Part shown: piece after piece, positions 6,808-17,833 of the stretch | Layout of the letters: the number at the start of each line of letters is the position of its first letter | Numbering within the stretch: the first letter of the stretch is position 1 | Source of the DNA: an uncultured Eubacteriales bacterium | GTDB taxonomy: Bacteria; Bacillota; Clostridia; Oscillospirales; Oscillospiraceae | NCBI GenBank assembly: GCA_900543085.1 | Contig: UQQF01000008.1 | Coordinates: 1-64,000, forward strand | DNA length: 64,000 nt | Reading direction: 5' to 3' | The notes under the pieces: generated by a model | The model's input: only the letters and a program-made list of their open reading frames with translations | The model's database searches: none | What the model was told of the DNA's origin: nothing | Position numbers and translations under genes: made by a program

Positions 6808-8247
6808 ATGGCGAAGGACAAAAAAGTCGAGAGCATAACCGATATGGAGCAGGACTTTGCCCAGTGGTTCACCGACGTGTGCCTCAAGGCCGAGCTGGTC
6901 GACTACTCCGGGGTAAAGGGTCTTTTCATCCTGCGCCCCTACGGCTATGCGATTTGGGAAAACATCCAGGCCGAGCTGGACAGGCAGTTCAAGGCCACGG
7001 GACACGAGAACGTCTCCATGCCTCTGCTCATCCCCGAGAGCCTGCTTCAGAAGGAAAAAGACCACGTTGAGGGCTTCGCGCCCGAGTGCGCGTGGGTCAC
7101 CGTCGGCGGCAGCGAGGAGCTGCCCGAGCGGCTGTGCATCCGCCCCACCAGCGAGACGCTGTTCTGCGAGCACTGGAGCCACATAGTCCACTCCTGGCGC
7201 GACCTGCCCTGCCTCTACAACCAGTGGTGCAGCGTGCTCCGCTGGGAGAAGACCACCCGCCCCTTCCTGCGCGGACGCGAGTTCCTCTGGCAGGAGGGTC
7301 ACACCATCCACGCCACCGCCGAGGAGGCTCTGCACGAGACGCGGCAGATGCTCGAGATATACGCCGACGTCTGCGAGAACCTGCTGGCCATGCCCGTGCT
7401 GCGCGGCAACAAGACCAACAAGGAGAAGTTCGCCGGCGCGGAGCACACCTACACCGTCGAGTGCATGATGCACGACCACAAGGCGCTGCAGTCCGGCACA
7501 AGCCACTACTTCGGCGACGGCTTCGCCAAGGCCTTCGGCATCTCCTTCTCCGACAGGGAGAACAAGCTGCAGGCTCCGTTTGAGACCAGCTGGGGCATGT
7601 CCACCCGCGTGATAGGCGGCCTCATCATGACCCACGGCGACAACAACGGCCTGGTGCTCCCGCCGCGCGTGGCGCCCATCCAGGTCATCGTCCTGCCCAT
7701 CGCCCAGCACAAGCCGGGCGTGGCCGACGCGGCTCAGGCGCTGGTCGACAGGCTCAAGGCCGCCGGAGTGCGCGTGAAGGGCGACTTCTCCGACAACTCC
7801 CCCGGCTGGAAGTTCGCCGAGTGGGAGATGAAGGGCGTCCCCCTGCGCCTTGAGCTCGGCCCACGCGACATCGAGGCCGGACAGTGCGTGGCCGTGCGCC
7901 GCGACAACGGCGAGAAGACCACCCTGCCCCTGGACAACCTCGAGGAGAGCGTCAAGGCGCTGCTGGAGGGCGTGCAGCAGGGACTGTTCGACAAGGCCAA
8001 GCGCAACCTCGACGAGCACACCTACACCGCCGCCACGGTGGAGGAAGTCAAGGACGTCGTGGAAAACCGCGGCGGCGGCTTCGTGAAGACCATGTGGTGC
8101 GGCGACGAGGCCTGCGAGCTGAAGATGAAGGAACTGGCCGGAGTGACCAGCCGCTGCATCCCCTTCGAGCAGGAGCACGTCGGCGACGTCTGCCCCGTCT
8201 GCGGACGTCCCGCCAAGGAAATGATAGTCTGGGGCGTGGCGTACTGA
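6808..8247 (+). CDS. proS: Proline--tRNA ligase, short archaeal/eukaryote-like type
   Basis: 479 residues; ATG 6808 after AAAAGGAGC. It charges tRNA-Pro with proline. The class II core shows motif 2 ([17 protein letters not shown] near residues 142-158) and motif 3 ([16 protein letters not shown] near 262-277), followed by the anticodon-binding domain and a C-terminal zinc-type domain (CGDEAC...CPVCG). It lacks the editing insertion of the long bacterial ProRS (about 570 aa), so this is the type 3 form found in archaea, eukaryotes and a subset of Firmicutes. Own promoter, and a long hairpin follows. Confidence 0.95.
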   Translation: MAKDKKVESITDMEQDFAQWFTDVCLKAELVDYSGVKGLFILRPYGYAIWENIQAELDRQFKATGHENVSMPLLIPESLLQKEKDHVEGFAPECAWVTVGGSEELPERLCIRPTSETLFCEHWSHIVHSWRDLPCLYNQWCSVLRWEKTTRPFLRGREFLWQEGHTIHATAEEALHETRQMLEIYADVCENLLAMPVLRGNKTNKEKFAGAEHTYTVECMMHDHKALQSGTSHYFGDGFAKAFGISFSDRENKLQAPFETSWGMSTRVIGGLIMTHGDNNGLVLPPRVAPIQVIVLPIAQHKPGVADAAQALVDRLKAAGVRVKGDFSDNSPGWKFAEWEMKGVPLRLELGPRDIEAGQCVAVRRDNGEKTTLPLDNLEESVKALLEGVQQGLFDKAKRNLDEHTYTAATVEEVKDVVENRGGGFVKTMWCGDEACELKMKELAGVTSRCIPFEQEHVGDVCPVCGRPAKEMIVWGVAY

Positions 8248-8261
8248 TACGCGCCTATCAC

Positions 8262-8293
8262 GGCGGAGCCTCGCGGCAAAGCGAGGCTCCGCC
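8262..8293 (+). terminator. Strong stem-loop after proS
   Basis: Thirteen perfect pairs (GGCGGAGCCTCGC with its complement) around GGCAAA. There is no T-run on either side, so it may stabilise the 3' end or terminate weakly. Confidence 0.6.
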
Positions 8294-8321
8294 GAAGCGC
8301 GCCTGAACGGGCGCAAAGCTA

Positions 8322-8350
8322 TTGACAAAGCCCACCCGCTCTGATATAAT
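8322..8350 (+). promoter_or_regulatory. Perfect-consensus promoter of the pyr operon
   Basis: TTGACA (8322-8327), 17-base spacer, TATAAT (8345-8350): a full match to sigma-A consensus. It is the only promoter seen for the nine pyr genes. Confidence 0.9.
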
Positions 8351-8363
8351 ACCGTGAAATGTG

Positions 8364-8384
8364 GCTCGCTTACAGCGGGCTTTT
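8364..8384 (+). promoter_or_regulatory. Leader stem-loop with T-run before pyrC
   Basis: GCTCGC and GCGGGC pair (one G-U) around TTACA and are followed by TTTT, within the roughly 50-base leader between promoter and pyrC. It looks like a minimal attenuator, but no anti-terminator or PyrR site is evident. Confidence 0.3.
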
Positions 8385-8408
8385 AATGCGCCTGAGAGGA
8401 GGTACGGC

Positions 8409-9677
8409 ATGGAACGTTTTGTCATTAAAGGCTGCGAAGTGTTTACCGACGGGCGTTTTGTTCCCTCCGACGTGGAGGTGGACGGAGGAATCGTTTCCCG
8501 CGTGGAGCCCGGTATCGTTCCCGCGCAGGGGATACCTGTTTTCAATTTTGATAATTGCCGTATTGTTCCCGGTCTTGTCGATGTTCATGTACATCTTCGA
8601 GAGCCGGGATTTTCTTATAAGGAGACGATGGCGACGGGCACCGCCGCCGCCGCGAGGGGCGGCTACACCGCCGTCTGTGCCATGCCGAACCTGAACCCGG
8701 TGCCGGACAGCGCGGAGCACCTGGCCGCGGAGCTGGAGGCCATACGCCGCGGCGCGTCCGTGGCCGTCTACCCCTACGGCGCGCTGACCGTGGGCGAGCG
8801 CGGGGAGGAGATGGCCGACATAGCCGCGCTGGCAGGCTCCGTCGCGGCCTTCTCCGACGACGGGCGCGGCGTGCAGAGCGCGGACATGATGCGCGAGTGC
8901 ATGCGCGCCGTGGCCGGTACCGGCAAGATACTGGCCGCGCACTGCGAGGTGAACGCGCTCTTGAACGGCGGATACATACACGACGGCGAGTACGCCCGCG
9001 CCCACGGCCACCGGGGCATCTGCTCCGAGAGCGAGTGGCGCGAGGTGGAGCGGGACCTGAGCCTGGCCGCCGAGACCGGCTGCGCCTTCCACGTCTGCCA
9101 CGTATCGACCAAGGAGTCGGTGGAGCTGATACGTCAGGCCAAGAGCCGGGGCGTGGACGTGACGGCGGAGACTGCGCCGCACTATCTGCTGCTGACGGAC
9201 GCCGACCTGCAGGAGGACGGCCGATTCAAGATGAACCCGCCGCTGCGCGGCGAGGCCGACCGCGCCGCGTTGATAGAGGCTCTGCTGGACGGCACGATAG
9301 ACATGATAGCCACCGACCACGCTCCGCACTCGGCGGAGGAGAAGTCGCGCGGCCTTGAAAAGAGCGCTATGGGCGTCGTGGGTCTGGAGTGCGCCTTCGC
9401 CGTGCTGTACACCGGCCTGGTGGAGACGGGCGTCCTGACGCTCGAGCGGCTGACGGAGCTGATGAGCTGCGCGCCGGCCAGGCGCTTCAAGCTCCCCGGC
9501 GGGGAGATAAAGGCGGGAAGTCCGGCCAATCTGGCCGTTTTCGATACGTATACGGAATATACGATAGACCCGGCGGAGTTCGCCTCCATGGGTCGGGCGA
9601 CGCCCTTCGAGGGCTGGAGAGTCAAGGGTAAATGCTTAATGACAGTTTGCGCAGGGAGGACAGTATGGAAAGCGTAA
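8409..9677 (+). CDS. pyrC: Dihydroorotase
   Basis: 422 residues; ATG 8409 right after GAGAGGAGG. It cyclises N-carbamoyl-aspartate to dihydroorotate, the third step of UMP synthesis. The metal-binding motif DVHVHLREPGF is near residues 59-69, further ligands are in AAHCEVNAL and HVCHVST, and the catalytic Asp lies in ATDHAPHSAEEK near residue 302. Length fits the class I bacterial enzyme. First gene of the operon; it overlaps carA by 13 bases. Confidence 0.96.
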   Translation: MERFVIKGCEVFTDGRFVPSDVEVDGGIVSRVEPGIVPAQGIPVFNFDNCRIVPGLVDVHVHLREPGFSYKETMATGTAAAARGGYTAVCAMPNLNPVPDSAEHLAAELEAIRRGASVAVYPYGALTVGERGEEMADIAALAGSVAAFSDDGRGVQSADMMRECMRAVAGTGKILAAHCEVNALLNGGYIHDGEYARAHGHRGICSESEWREVERDLSLAAETGCAFHVCHVSTKESVELIRQAKSRGVDVTAETAPHYLLLTDADLQEDGRFKMNPPLRGEADRAALIEALLDGTIDMIATDHAPHSAEEKSRGLEKSAMGVVGLECAFAVLYTGLVETGVLTLERLTELMSCAPARRFKLPGGEIKAGSPANLAVFDTYTEYTIDPAEFASMGRATPFEGWRVKGKCLMTVCAGRTVWKA

Positions 9678-10753
9678 AGAGAAGAAAGCTGGTGCTCTCA
9701 ACCGGGAGCGAGTACTGCGGCGAGGGCTTCGGCTCCGACACGGAGCGCGTCTGCGAGGTGGTGTTCAACACCTCCATGGCCGGGTATCAGGAGATAGTTT
9801 CCGACCCCTCGTACACCGACCAGGCGGTGTGCATGACCTATCCCATCATAGGCAACTACGGCATCACCGACGAGGACTATGAGACCAAGACGCCGACCAT
9901 CGGCGCGCTGCTGGTGCGCGACTACAACGACAACCCGTCCAACTTCCGCTATACCAAGACCCTGGCCGAGCTGATGCAGGAGTACGGCATCCCCGGCCTG
10001 GCGGGCATAGACACCCGCCGCCTCACCCGCGAGATACGCAACGCCGGCAGCCAGAAGGCGCTGCTGTGCGACGCGGCCCTGCCCCTGGAGGCCGCGCTGG
10101 AGCGCCTGAACGCCGCCGAGCTGCCCCACGACCAGGTCAGCCGCGTGAGCTGCACCAAGCGCTGGTACTCGCGCACGACCAACCACAAGTACACCGTCGT
10201 GGCCATAGACTGCGGCATCAAGCTGGGCATGGTCAAGGCGCTCAACGCCCGCGGCTGCAACGTCACGGTCGTGCCCTACAACACCAGCGCCGAGGAGATA
10301 GCCTTCATGGCTCCGGACGGCATACTGCTGTCCAACGGCCCCGGTGACCCGGAGGACGTGCCGGAGGTAGTGGAGACCGTGCGCGCGCTGAAAGGCCGCT
10401 GCCCCATCATGGGCATCTGCCTGGGTCACCAGATGATAGCCCTCGCCCACGGCGCGAAGACCTACAAGCTCAAGTTCGGCCACCGCGGCGGCAACCACCC
10501 CGTGCGCGAGCTGGCCACCGGACACATAGAGATGACCAGCCAGAACCACAGCTACGCCGTCGACGCGGCCTCCCTCGAGGGCACCGGCCTCGAGGTCACG
10601 CACATAAACCTGCTGGACAACACGGTCGAGGGCATGAAGAGCACGGACGGAACCATCTTCTCCGTGCAGTACCACCCGGAGAGCAAGCCCGGTCCGCAGG
10701 ACAGCGCATATCTGTTCGACCGCTTCGTCGCCATGCTCGGGAAGGGAGAGTGA
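9665..10753 (+). CDS. carA: Carbamoyl-phosphate synthase small (glutaminase) subunit
   Basis: 362 residues; the ATG at 9665 lies inside the end of pyrC behind AGGGAGGACA. It hydrolyses glutamine and channels ammonia to CarB. The N-terminal domain starts [17 protein letters not shown], with [10 protein letters not shown]; the class I amidotransferase domain has its nucleophile Cys near residue 251 (MGICLGHQM) and the His/Glu pair in [10 protein letters not shown] near 337-339. No second carA or arginine gene is nearby, so this copy probably serves pyrimidines mainly. Confidence 0.96.
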   Translation: MESVKRRKLVLSTGSEYCGEGFGSDTERVCEVVFNTSMAGYQEIVSDPSYTDQAVCMTYPIIGNYGITDEDYETKTPTIGALLVRDYNDNPSNFRYTKTLAELMQEYGIPGLAGIDTRRLTREIRNAGSQKALLCDAALPLEAALERLNAAELPHDQVSRVSCTKRWYSRTTNHKYTVVAIDCGIKLGMVKALNARGCNVTVVPYNTSAEEIAFMAPDGILLSNGPGDPEDVPEVVETVRALKGRCPIMGICLGHQMIALAHGAKTYKLKFGHRGGNHPVRELATGHIEMTSQNHSYAVDAASLEGTGLEVTHINLLDNTVEGMKSTDGTIFSVQYHPESKPGPQDSAYLFDRFVAMLGKGE

Positions 10754-10758
10754 GCCAG

Positions 10759-13700
10759 ATGCCCAAGAGAACCGACATACACAAGATACTCGTCATAGGC
10801 TCCGGACCCATCGTCATAGGTCAGGCCGCCGAATTCGACTACGCCGGCACCCAGGCCTGCCTCGCGCTGCGCGAGGAGGGATACGAGGTCGTGCTGGCCA
10901 ACTCCAACCCCGCGACCATCATGACCGACACCAGCGTGGCGGACAAGGTGTACATGGAGCCGCTGACCGCCGAGTATGTCGCGCGCATCATCCGCTATGA
11001 GCGCCCGGACGCCATCGTCCCCGGCATAGGCGGCCAGACCGGCCTGAACCTCGCCGTGGAGCTGCAAAAGCTCGGCGTCCTCGCCGAGTGCCGCGTGGAG
11101 GTGCTGGGCACCAGCGTGGAGAGCATAGAGCTGGCCGAGGATCGCGAGAAGTTCAAGGAGCTGTGCGAGAGCCTGGGCGAGCCGGTGCTTCCCAGCGAGA
11201 CCGCCGAGACGCTGGAGGGCTGCATCGAGGCCGCCGCGCGCATCGGCTACCCCGTCGTGCTGCGCCCGGCCTTCACGCTCGGCGGCACCGGCGGCGGCTT
11301 CGCCGACGACGAGGCCGAGCTGCGCGAGCTGGCCAAGCACGCCCTGGCCGTCTCACCCGTGCACCAGGTGCTGGTCGAAAAGAGCATTCGCGGCTACAAG
11401 GAGATAGAGTACGAGGTCATGCGCGACGCCGCCGACACGGCCATCGCGGTCTGCAACATGGAGAACATCGACCCCGTGGGCATACACACCGGCGACAGCA
11501 TCGTCGTCGCGCCCAGCCAGACGCTGACCAACCGCGAGTACCAGATGCTGCGCGACAGCGCGCTGAAGATAATCCGCGCCCTGGGCGTCGAGGGCGGCTG
11601 CAACGTGCAGTTCGCGCTCGACCCGGAGAGCTTCCAGTACTTCCTCATAGAGGTCAACCCGCGCGTGAGCCGCTCCTCGGCTCTCGCCAGCAAGGCCACC
11701 GGCTACCCGATAGCGCGCGTCAGCGCCAAGATAGCCGCCGGACTGCGCCTGGACGAGATACAGCTCGCCAACACCCCGGCCAGCTTTGAGCCGACGCTCG
11801 ACTACGTGGTCACCAAGATGCCGCGCTTCGCCTTCGACAAGTTCGCGGGCGCCAGCAACAAGCTCGGCACCCAGATGAAGGCCACCGGCGAGGTCATGGC
11901 CGTCGGCCGCACGATAGAGGAGAGCCTCTTGAAGGCCGTGCGCTCGCTGGAGATAGGCGCGCACCACCTCTACCTGCCCAAGTTCCACCACATGCCGGTG
12001 GACGAGCTGCTCGACTACATCAAGGACGGCACGGACGACCGCATCTTCGCCCTGGCTCAGCTGATGTGGCTGGGCGTGGACTACAACCGCCTGTGCAACA
12101 TCACCGGCATCGACATGCTGTTCCTGGACAAGATACACAACATAGTCGAGCTGGAGCGCGAGATAAAGGACGAGCCGATAACGCGCGAAAACCTCCTGCG
12201 CGCCAAGCGCATGGGCTTTTCCGACCGCCACCTCGCCCACCTGTGGAAGTGCAGTGAGCAGGACGTGTATGAGAAGCGGCGCGAATTCGGCGTCTTCCCA
12301 GTGTACAAGATGATAGACACCTGCGCCAGCGAGTTTGAGAGCTACGTGCCCTACTTCTACTCCACCTACGAGGAGGAGAACGAGAGCGTCGTATCCGACC
12401 GGCCGAAGGTCATCGTCCTCGGCGCGGGTCCCATCCGCATAGGCCAGGGCGTGGAGTTCGACTACTCCACCGTCCACGCGGTCAAGACCATCCGCGCGCA
12501 CGGCTACGAGGCCATAATAATCAACAACAACCCCGAGACCGTCTCCACCGACTACACCACCAGCGACAAGCTCTACTTCGAGCCGCTGACGGTCGAGGAC
12601 GTCATGAACGTCATAGAGCTGGAGAAGCCCCTGGGCGTCATCGCCACCCTGGGCGGCCAGACCGCGATAAACCTGGCTCAGCCGCTGATGGAGCGCGGCG
12701 TGAAGCTGATAGGCACCGACTGCGCGGCCATAGAGCGCGCCGAGAACCGCGACAGCTTTGAAAAGCTGCTGCTGGCCGAGGGCATACCCCAGCCCGAGGG
12801 CCGCGCCGTCACCAGCGTGGACGCCGGCGCTAAGGCCGCCGGGCAGATCGGCTACCCCGTGCTGGTGCGCCCGAGCTTCGTCCTCGGCGGCCGCGCGATG
12901 CAGATAGTCGCGGACGAAACCTCACTGCGCTACTACCTCGAGAACGCGGTGCGCATAGACGAGAAGCAGCCCGTGCTGGTCGACCGCTACATCTCCGGGC
13001 GCGAGTGCGAGGTCGACGCGGTCTGCGACGGCGTGAACGTGTTCGTCCCCGGCATAATGGAGCACGTGGAGCGCACGGGCGTGCACTCCGGCGACTCGAT
13101 AAGCGTCTACCCGCCCTACAACCTCAGCGACAAGGTGAAGGCGACGATACTCGACTACACCCGCCGCCTCGGCCTGGCCATAGGCATCGTCGGCCTCTAC
13201 AACATCCAGTTCATCGTGGACAAGAACGACGACGTGTATATCATCGAGGTCAACCCGCGCTCGAGCCGCACCGTGCCCTTCATATCCAAGGCCACGGGCT
13301 GGTCGCTGGCCGACATCGGCACGCTGGCCATGCTGGGCGTGAGCCTGCCCGAGCAGGGCATAACCGAGCTGTGCCCCGCCGACCGCGAGCGCTTCTATGT
13401 CAAGGCTCCGGCCTTCAGCTTCTCCAAGCTCTCCGGCCTGGACGCCTACCTCTCCCCGGAGATGAAGTCCACCGGCGAGGCCATAGGCAGCGACAAGACG
13501 ATAAACCGCGCGCTCTACAAGGCGCTGCAGGCGTCCGGGATGCGCGTGGCCAACTCCGGCACCGTGTTCGTGACCATCGCCGACTGCGACAAGGAGGAGG
13601 CTCTGCCGCTCATCCGCCGTTTCTACGACCTCGGCTTCAACATCGAGGCCACCGAGGGCACGGCGAGGTTCCTCAAGAGCCACGGCATCCGCACGCGCGT

Positions 13701-13935
13701 CAGGCGCAAGATAAGCGAGGGCAGCGAGGAGATACTCGACTCCATCCGCCGCGGCTATGTGAGCTACGTCATCAACACCCGCGACGTCAGCTCGACCAGC
13801 AGCCACTCCGACGGCTACGAGATCCGCCGCTGCGCCGTCGAGAACAACGTGAGCATCTTCACCAGCCTGGACACCGTCCGCGTGCTGCTGGACGTGCTCG
13901 AGGAGATAACCATTTCGATCTCGACCATAGACTGA
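10759..13935 (+). CDS. carB: Carbamoyl-phosphate synthase large subunit
   Basis: 1058 residues from ATG 10759 ([16 protein letters not shown]), eight bases after GGGAGAG; a GTG at 10750 overlapping the carA stop is also in frame but less well placed. Makes carbamoyl phosphate from bicarbonate, ammonia and two ATP. The two homologous ATP-grasp halves are obvious: [19 protein letters not shown] near residue 15 and [17 protein letters not shown] near residue 557. A C-terminal MGS-like allosteric domain follows from about 935, where UMP and ornithine act in known enzymes. Length is standard. Confidence 0.97.
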   Translation: MPKRTDIHKILVIGSGPIVIGQAAEFDYAGTQACLALREEGYEVVLANSNPATIMTDTSVADKVYMEPLTAEYVARIIRYERPDAIVPGIGGQTGLNLAVELQKLGVLAECRVEVLGTSVESIELAEDREKFKELCESLGEPVLPSETAETLEGCIEAAARIGYPVVLRPAFTLGGTGGGFADDEAELRELAKHALAVSPVHQVLVEKSIRGYKEIEYEVMRDAADTAIAVCNMENIDPVGIHTGDSIVVAPSQTLTNREYQMLRDSALKIIRALGVEGGCNVQFALDPESFQYFLIEVNPRVSRSSALASKATGYPIARVSAKIAAGLRLDEIQLANTPASFEPTLDYVVTKMPRFAFDKFAGASNKLGTQMKATGEVMAVGRTIEESLLKAVRSLEIGAHHLYLPKFHHMPVDELLDYIKDGTDDRIFALAQLMWLGVDYNRLCNITGIDMLFLDKIHNIVELEREIKDEPITRENLLRAKRMGFSDRHLAHLWKCSEQDVYEKRREFGVFPVYKMIDTCASEFESYVPYFYSTYEEENESVVSDRPKVIVLGAGPIRIGQGVEFDYSTVHAVKTIRAHGYEAIIINNNPETVSTDYTTSDKLYFEPLTVEDVMNVIELEKPLGVIATLGGQTAINLAQPLMERGVKLIGTDCAAIERAENRDSFEKLLLAEGIPQPEGRAVTSVDAGAKAAGQIGYPVLVRPSFVLGGRAMQIVADETSLRYYLENAVRIDEKQPVLVDRYISGRECEVDAVCDGVNVFVPGIMEHVERTGVHSGDSISVYPPYNLSDKVKATILDYTRRLGLAIGIVGLYNIQFIVDKNDDVYIIEVNPRSSRTVPFISKATGWSLADIGTLAMLGVSLPEQGITELCPADRERFYVKAPAFSFSKLSGLDAYLSPEMKSTGEAIGSDKTINRALYKALQASGMRVANSGTVFVTIADCDKEEALPLIRRFYDLGFNIEATEGTARFLKSHGIRTRVRRKISEGSEEILDSIRRGYVSYVINTRDVSSTSSHSDGYEIRRCAVENNVSIFTSLDTVRVLLDVLEEITISISTID

Positions 13936-13936
13936 C

Positions 13937-14668
13937 ATGAACAAAGGCTTATTTACCTTAATTGAAAACGAGGAGCTCGTCCCCGGCTTCCACCGGCTCA
14001 CCTTCGCCGGGGACGCCTCCGCCGTGACCCGGCCGGGCATGTTCGCCGAGGTCTCGATACCCGGGTACTTCCTCCGCCGCCCGTTTTCGGTGGCGGATGC
14101 GGACGGAGACCGCCTGGTGCTGGCCGTGCGCGTGCGCGGCGAGGGCACGGCGGCGCTGACCGCGATGGAGCCGGGCGCCGTGCTGGACATACTCACCGGA
14201 CTGGGCAACGGCTTTGACCTTGACTGCGCCGGGGAGCGGCCGCTGCTCGTCGGCGGCGGGAGCGGAGTGCCCGCCCTCTACATGGCCTGCCGCGAGCTGG
14301 TCGCGCGCGGAGCCAGGCCCGTCGCGGCGCTCGGCTTCAACAGCGCGTCCGAGAGCTTCTATGCGGACGACTTCGCCGCCCTGGGCGCCGAGACGGCGGT
14401 GTACACCGGCGACGGCTCGCTGGGTGCAAAGGGCGTCGTGACGGACGCGCTGAGGGACTTTGACTACAGCTACGTCTACGCCTGCGGCGGCATACCGATG
14501 CTGAAGATAGTCGACGTCTCGGCAAATACCGGCGCGCAGTTCTCGCTGGAGGCGCGCATGGGCTGCGGCTTCGGCGCCTGCATGGGCTGCACTGTGGAGA
14601 CGCAGGACGGGCCGAAGCGCGTCTGCAAGGACGGGCCGGTATTCAGAAAGGGGGAGCTGCTGTGGTAA
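13937..14668 (+). CDS. pyrK: Dihydroorotate dehydrogenase B, electron-transfer subunit
   Basis: 243 residues, beginning one base after the carB stop. It carries electrons from the PyrD FMN through a [2Fe-2S] cluster and FAD to NAD+. The FAD-binding motif RRPFSVAD lies near residue 51, the nucleotide region GGGSGVPALYMA near 109, and the C-terminal cluster motif is CGFGACMGCTV with a fourth Cys in RVCKDGPVF. Seven bases overlap with pyrD, as usual for the PyrDB/PyrK pair. Confidence 0.95.
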   Translation: MNKGLFTLIENEELVPGFHRLTFAGDASAVTRPGMFAEVSIPGYFLRRPFSVADADGDRLVLAVRVRGEGTAALTAMEPGAVLDILTGLGNGFDLDCAGERPLLVGGGSGVPALYMACRELVARGARPVAALGFNSASESFYADDFAALGAETAVYTGDGSLGAKGVVTDALRDFDYSYVYACGGIPMLKIVDVSANTGAQFSLEARMGCGFGACMGCTVETQDGPKRVCKDGPVFRKGELLW

Positions 14669-15579
14669 GCACTGCCGTCACGCTCTGCGGCGAGCGCATA
14701 GCAAACCCGATAATCCCGGCGAGCGGCACCTTCGGCTACGGCTATGAGTTCGCCGACATCTACGACATAAACTGCCTCGGCTCCCTGACCATCAAGGGCA
14801 CCACGGCCTATCCGCGCTTTGGGAACCCCACGCCGCGCATCGCCGACGCGCCGGCCGGTATGCTCAACAGCGTGGGGCTGCAAAACCCCGGCGTGGAGGA
14901 CGTGATACACTCCGAGCTGCCCAGGCTCGCGCGCGTGTTCGACAAGCGCGTCGTGGCCAACGTCTGCGGCTTCTCCGTCGGCGAGTACGTCGCCGTGGCG
15001 GAGCGTTTCGACGACTGCGACCAGGTGGGCTGGATAGAGCTGAACATAAGCTGCCCCAACGTACACGGCGGCGGCATGGGCTTCGGCACGACCACGGAGG
15101 GCGCGGCCATAGTGACGCGCGAGGTCAGGCGCGCGGTGAAAAAGCCCGTCATAGTCAAGCTCACGCCCAATGTCACGGACATAGTGTCCATCGCCCGCGC
15201 CTGCGAGGACGCCGGGGCGGACGGCCTGTCCCTGATAAACACTGTGCTGGCCATGCGCATAGACCCCGCGACGCGCCGGCCCGTGCTGGCCAACGTGACC
15301 GGCGGCCTCTCCGGCGCGGCCGTGTTCCCGCTGGCCGTGCGCATGGTCTGGCAGGTGTTCGAGGCCGTGAGCATACCGATAATAGGCATGGGCGGCGTGC
15401 GCAGCGCGCGCGACGTCATAGAGCTGATGCTCGCCGGGGCGACCGCCGTCGGAGTCGGCGCGGCCAACCTGGTTAACCCCTACGCCGCCAGGGACATAAT
15501 AGACGCCCTGCCGGCGGAGATGGAGAAGTACGGAATAAACAATCTGGCGGATATAATAGGAGGAGCACACAATGGGTAA
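14662..15579 (+). CDS. pyrD: Dihydroorotate dehydrogenase B, catalytic subunit
   Basis: 305 residues; GTG start at 14662 after AAAGGGGGAG, overlapping pyrK. It oxidises dihydroorotate to orotate with FMN in a TIM barrel. NSVGLQNPGVE and the active-site segment LNISCPNVHGGG (catalytic Cys) mark the class 1B, NAD-linked enzyme that partners with PyrK. Eight bases overlap pyrF. Confidence 0.96.
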   Translation: MVSTAVTLCGERIANPIIPASGTFGYGYEFADIYDINCLGSLTIKGTTAYPRFGNPTPRIADAPAGMLNSVGLQNPGVEDVIHSELPRLARVFDKRVVANVCGFSVGEYVAVAERFDDCDQVGWIELNISCPNVHGGGMGFGTTTEGAAIVTREVRRAVKKPVIVKLTPNVTDIVSIARACEDAGADGLSLINTVLAMRIDPATRRPVLANVTGGLSGAAVFPLAVRMVWQVFEAVSIPIIGMGGVRSARDVIELMLAGATAVGVGAANLVNPYAARDIIDALPAEMEKYGINNLADIIGGAHNG

Positions 15580-16282
15580 AGATGTGATAGTGGCCTGCGA
15601 CATGCCCGACAGGGCGAGCGTCATGGCCTTCCTGGACCGCTTCGGCGACGAGCGGCCTTACGTTAAGATAGGCATGGAGCTGTTCTACGCCGCGGGGCCG
15701 GACATCGTGCGCGAGATCAAGGCGCGCGGACATAAGATCTTCCTCGACCTCAAGCTCTGCGACATCCCCAACACCGTGCGCGGAGCCATGCGCTCGCTCA
15801 GGGCGCTGGACGTGGACATCATCAACCTCCACGCCTTCGGCGGCGCGGACATGATGCGCGCCGCGATCGAGGGCCTGACCGACGAGAACGGCCGGCGCCA
15901 CACCAAGCTCATCGCCGTGACCATCCTCACCTCCACCGGCGAGGACGTGCTGCACGAGCAGCTGCTGATAGACCGCCCGCTCGCCGAGACGTGCATCTCC
16001 TATGCGCGCAACGCGCTCGGCGCCGGCCTGGACGGCGTGGTCTGCTCGCCGCTGGAGTCCCCGGTGATACACGAGCACTGCGGCGCCGGCTTCCTCACTG
16101 TCACGCCCGGCGTGCGCTTCGCCGGCGGCGACAAGGGCGACCAGGTGCGCGTCACGACGCCGGAGCGCGCCCGTGAGCTGGGCAGCGACTACATCGTCGT
16201 AGGCCGCCCGATAACCGCCGCGGACGACCCCGTGGCTGCCTGGAGGCGCTGCCGCGCCGAGTTCCTGGGAGGTGAGGCGTAA
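15572..16282 (+). CDS. pyrF: Orotidine 5'-phosphate decarboxylase
   Basis: 236 residues; ATG 15572 after ATAGGAGGAG. It decarboxylates OMP to UMP. The catalytic DxKxxD array is seen in FLDLKLCDIPNTV near residues 56-62, with the phosphate-binding VVGRPI near 209. It overlaps pyrE by one base (TAATG). Confidence 0.96.
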   Translation: MGKDVIVACDMPDRASVMAFLDRFGDERPYVKIGMELFYAAGPDIVREIKARGHKIFLDLKLCDIPNTVRGAMRSLRALDVDIINLHAFGGADMMRAAIEGLTDENGRRHTKLIAVTILTSTGEDVLHEQLLIDRPLAETCISYARNALGAGLDGVVCSPLESPVIHEHCGAGFLTVTPGVRFAGGDKGDQVRVTTPERARELGSDYIVVGRPITAADDPVAAWRRCRAEFLGGEA

Positions 16283-16923
16283 TGGATAAGTTCGACGTCT
16301 CCCGCGCCCTGCTGAGCATAGGCGCCGTGTTCCTCAGACCCGACGAGCCCTTCACCTGGGCCAGCGGCATAAAAAGCCCCATCTACTGCGACAACCGCCT
16401 CATCCTCACCGCGCCCGAGGTGCGCGCCAACGTCGAGGCCGCGCTTGCGGACATGATAGCGCGCGAGTTCCCGGAGGCGGAGGCGCTCATGGGCACCGCC
16501 ACGGCGGGTATCGCCCACGCGGCGATAGCGGCGCACATCCTCGGCCTGCCGATGGGCTACGTGCGCTCCGGCAATAAAGACCACGGCCGCCAGAACCGCA
16601 TCGAGGGCAAACTCGTACCGGGCGAGAAGGTCGTGGTGGTCGAGGACCTCATCTCCACCGGCGGCAGCGCGCTGGAGGCCGTGGAGGCTCTGCGCGAGGC
16701 CGGAGCCGAGGTGCTGGGCATAGCCGCGCTGTTCACCTACGGCATGGCAAAGGGCAAAGCCCGCATGGCCGAGCACAACGTGCGCGCCGTGTGCCTGACG
16801 AACTTTGACGAGGTCGTCGCCGCCGCGGCGGAGGACGGAGCCTTCCCGGCGAGCTATGTGCCCGCGCTGACGGCCTTCCGCGACAACCCCGACGACGCGA
16901 GCTGGATGGAGGCGCTCAAATGA
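16282..16923 (+). CDS. pyrE: Orotate phosphoribosyltransferase
   Basis: 213 residues; ATG 16282 behind GGGAGGTGAGG. It joins orotate and PRPP to give OMP. The PRPP-binding motif [14 protein letters not shown] is near residues 116-129 and the flexible-loop region [11 protein letters not shown] near 100. A four-base ATGA overlap leads into pyrB. Confidence 0.96.
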   Translation: MDKFDVSRALLSIGAVFLRPDEPFTWASGIKSPIYCDNRLILTAPEVRANVEAALADMIAREFPEAEALMGTATAGIAHAAIAAHILGLPMGYVRSGNKDHGRQNRIEGKLVPGEKVVVVEDLISTGGSALEAVEALREAGAEVLGIAALFTYGMAKGKARMAEHNVRAVCLTNFDEVVAAAAEDGAFPASYVPALTAFRDNPDDASWMEALK

Positions 16924-17831
16924 GGCACCTCATAGACATACGCGACCTCACGCACGGGGAGATACTCTCCCTGCTCGACCTCGCGGACAACATATACGAG
17001 CACCCGGAGGATTACCGCGAGGTGTGCCGCTACAAGAAGCTGGCCACGCTGTTCTTCGAGCCTTCGACCCGTACGCGGCTGAGCTTTGAGGCCGCGATGA
17101 TGGAGCTGGGCGGCAAGGTGCTGGGCTTCTCCGAGGCGGCCAGCTCCTCCGCCAGCAAGGGCGAGAGCGTGGCCGACACCGTGCGCGTCGTGGGCTGCTA
17201 CGCGGACATCATCGCCATGCGCCACCCCAAGGAGGGCGCGCCCCTGGCCGCGTCGCTGCACTCCACCGTGCCTATAATCAACGCCGGAGACGGCGGGCAC
17301 AACCACCCCACGCAGACGCTGACCGACCTCATGACCATCCGCCGCGAGAAGGGCGCGCTGGACAACTTCACCATCGGCCTGTGCGGCGACCTCAAGTTCG
17401 GCCGCACCGTGCACTCGCTCATCGCCGCGCTCTCCAGGTGCGAGGGCGTGAAGTTCGTGTGCATCTCCCCCGAGGAGCTGCGCCTGCCCGGCTACGTCAA
17501 GCAGGACGTGCTGGCCAGGAGCGGCTGCGAGTTCACCGAGGCTCGCGACCTGGCCGAGGTGCTCGGCGAGCTGGACGTGCTGTACATGACCCGCGTGCAG
17601 CGCGAGCGCTTCTTCAACGAGGAGGACTACCTCAGGCTGAAGGACTGCTACATCCTCACGCCGGACAAGCTCGCCGGCGCCAAGAGCGACCTCGCCATAC
17701 TCCACCCGCTGCCGCGCGTGAACGAGATCGACACCGCCATAGACAGCGACCCGCGCGCGTGCTACTTCCGCCAGGCGCTCTACGGCAAGTTCGTGCGCAT
17801 GGCGCTCATCCTCAAGCTGCTGGAGGTGTGA
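16920..17831 (+). CDS. pyrB: Aspartate carbamoyltransferase, catalytic chain
   Basis: 303 residues; ATG 16920 overlapping the pyrE stop. It condenses carbamoyl phosphate with aspartate. The carbamoyl-phosphate motif [16 protein letters not shown] is near residues 47-62, [12 protein letters not shown] near 121, and HPLPRVNEI near 260. A PyrI regulatory chain follows two bases later, so the enzyme is probably the allosteric dodecamer. Confidence 0.97.
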   Translation: MRHLIDIRDLTHGEILSLLDLADNIYEHPEDYREVCRYKKLATLFFEPSTRTRLSFEAAMMELGGKVLGFSEAASSSASKGESVADTVRVVGCYADIIAMRHPKEGAPLAASLHSTVPIINAGDGGHNHPTQTLTDLMTIRREKGALDNFTIGLCGDLKFGRTVHSLIAALSRCEGVKFVCISPEELRLPGYVKQDVLARSGCEFTEARDLAEVLGELDVLYMTRVQRERFFNEEDYLRLKDCYILTPDKLAGAKSDLAILHPLPRVNEIDTAIDSDPRACYFRQALYGKFVRMALILKLLEV

Positions 17832-17833
17832 CC

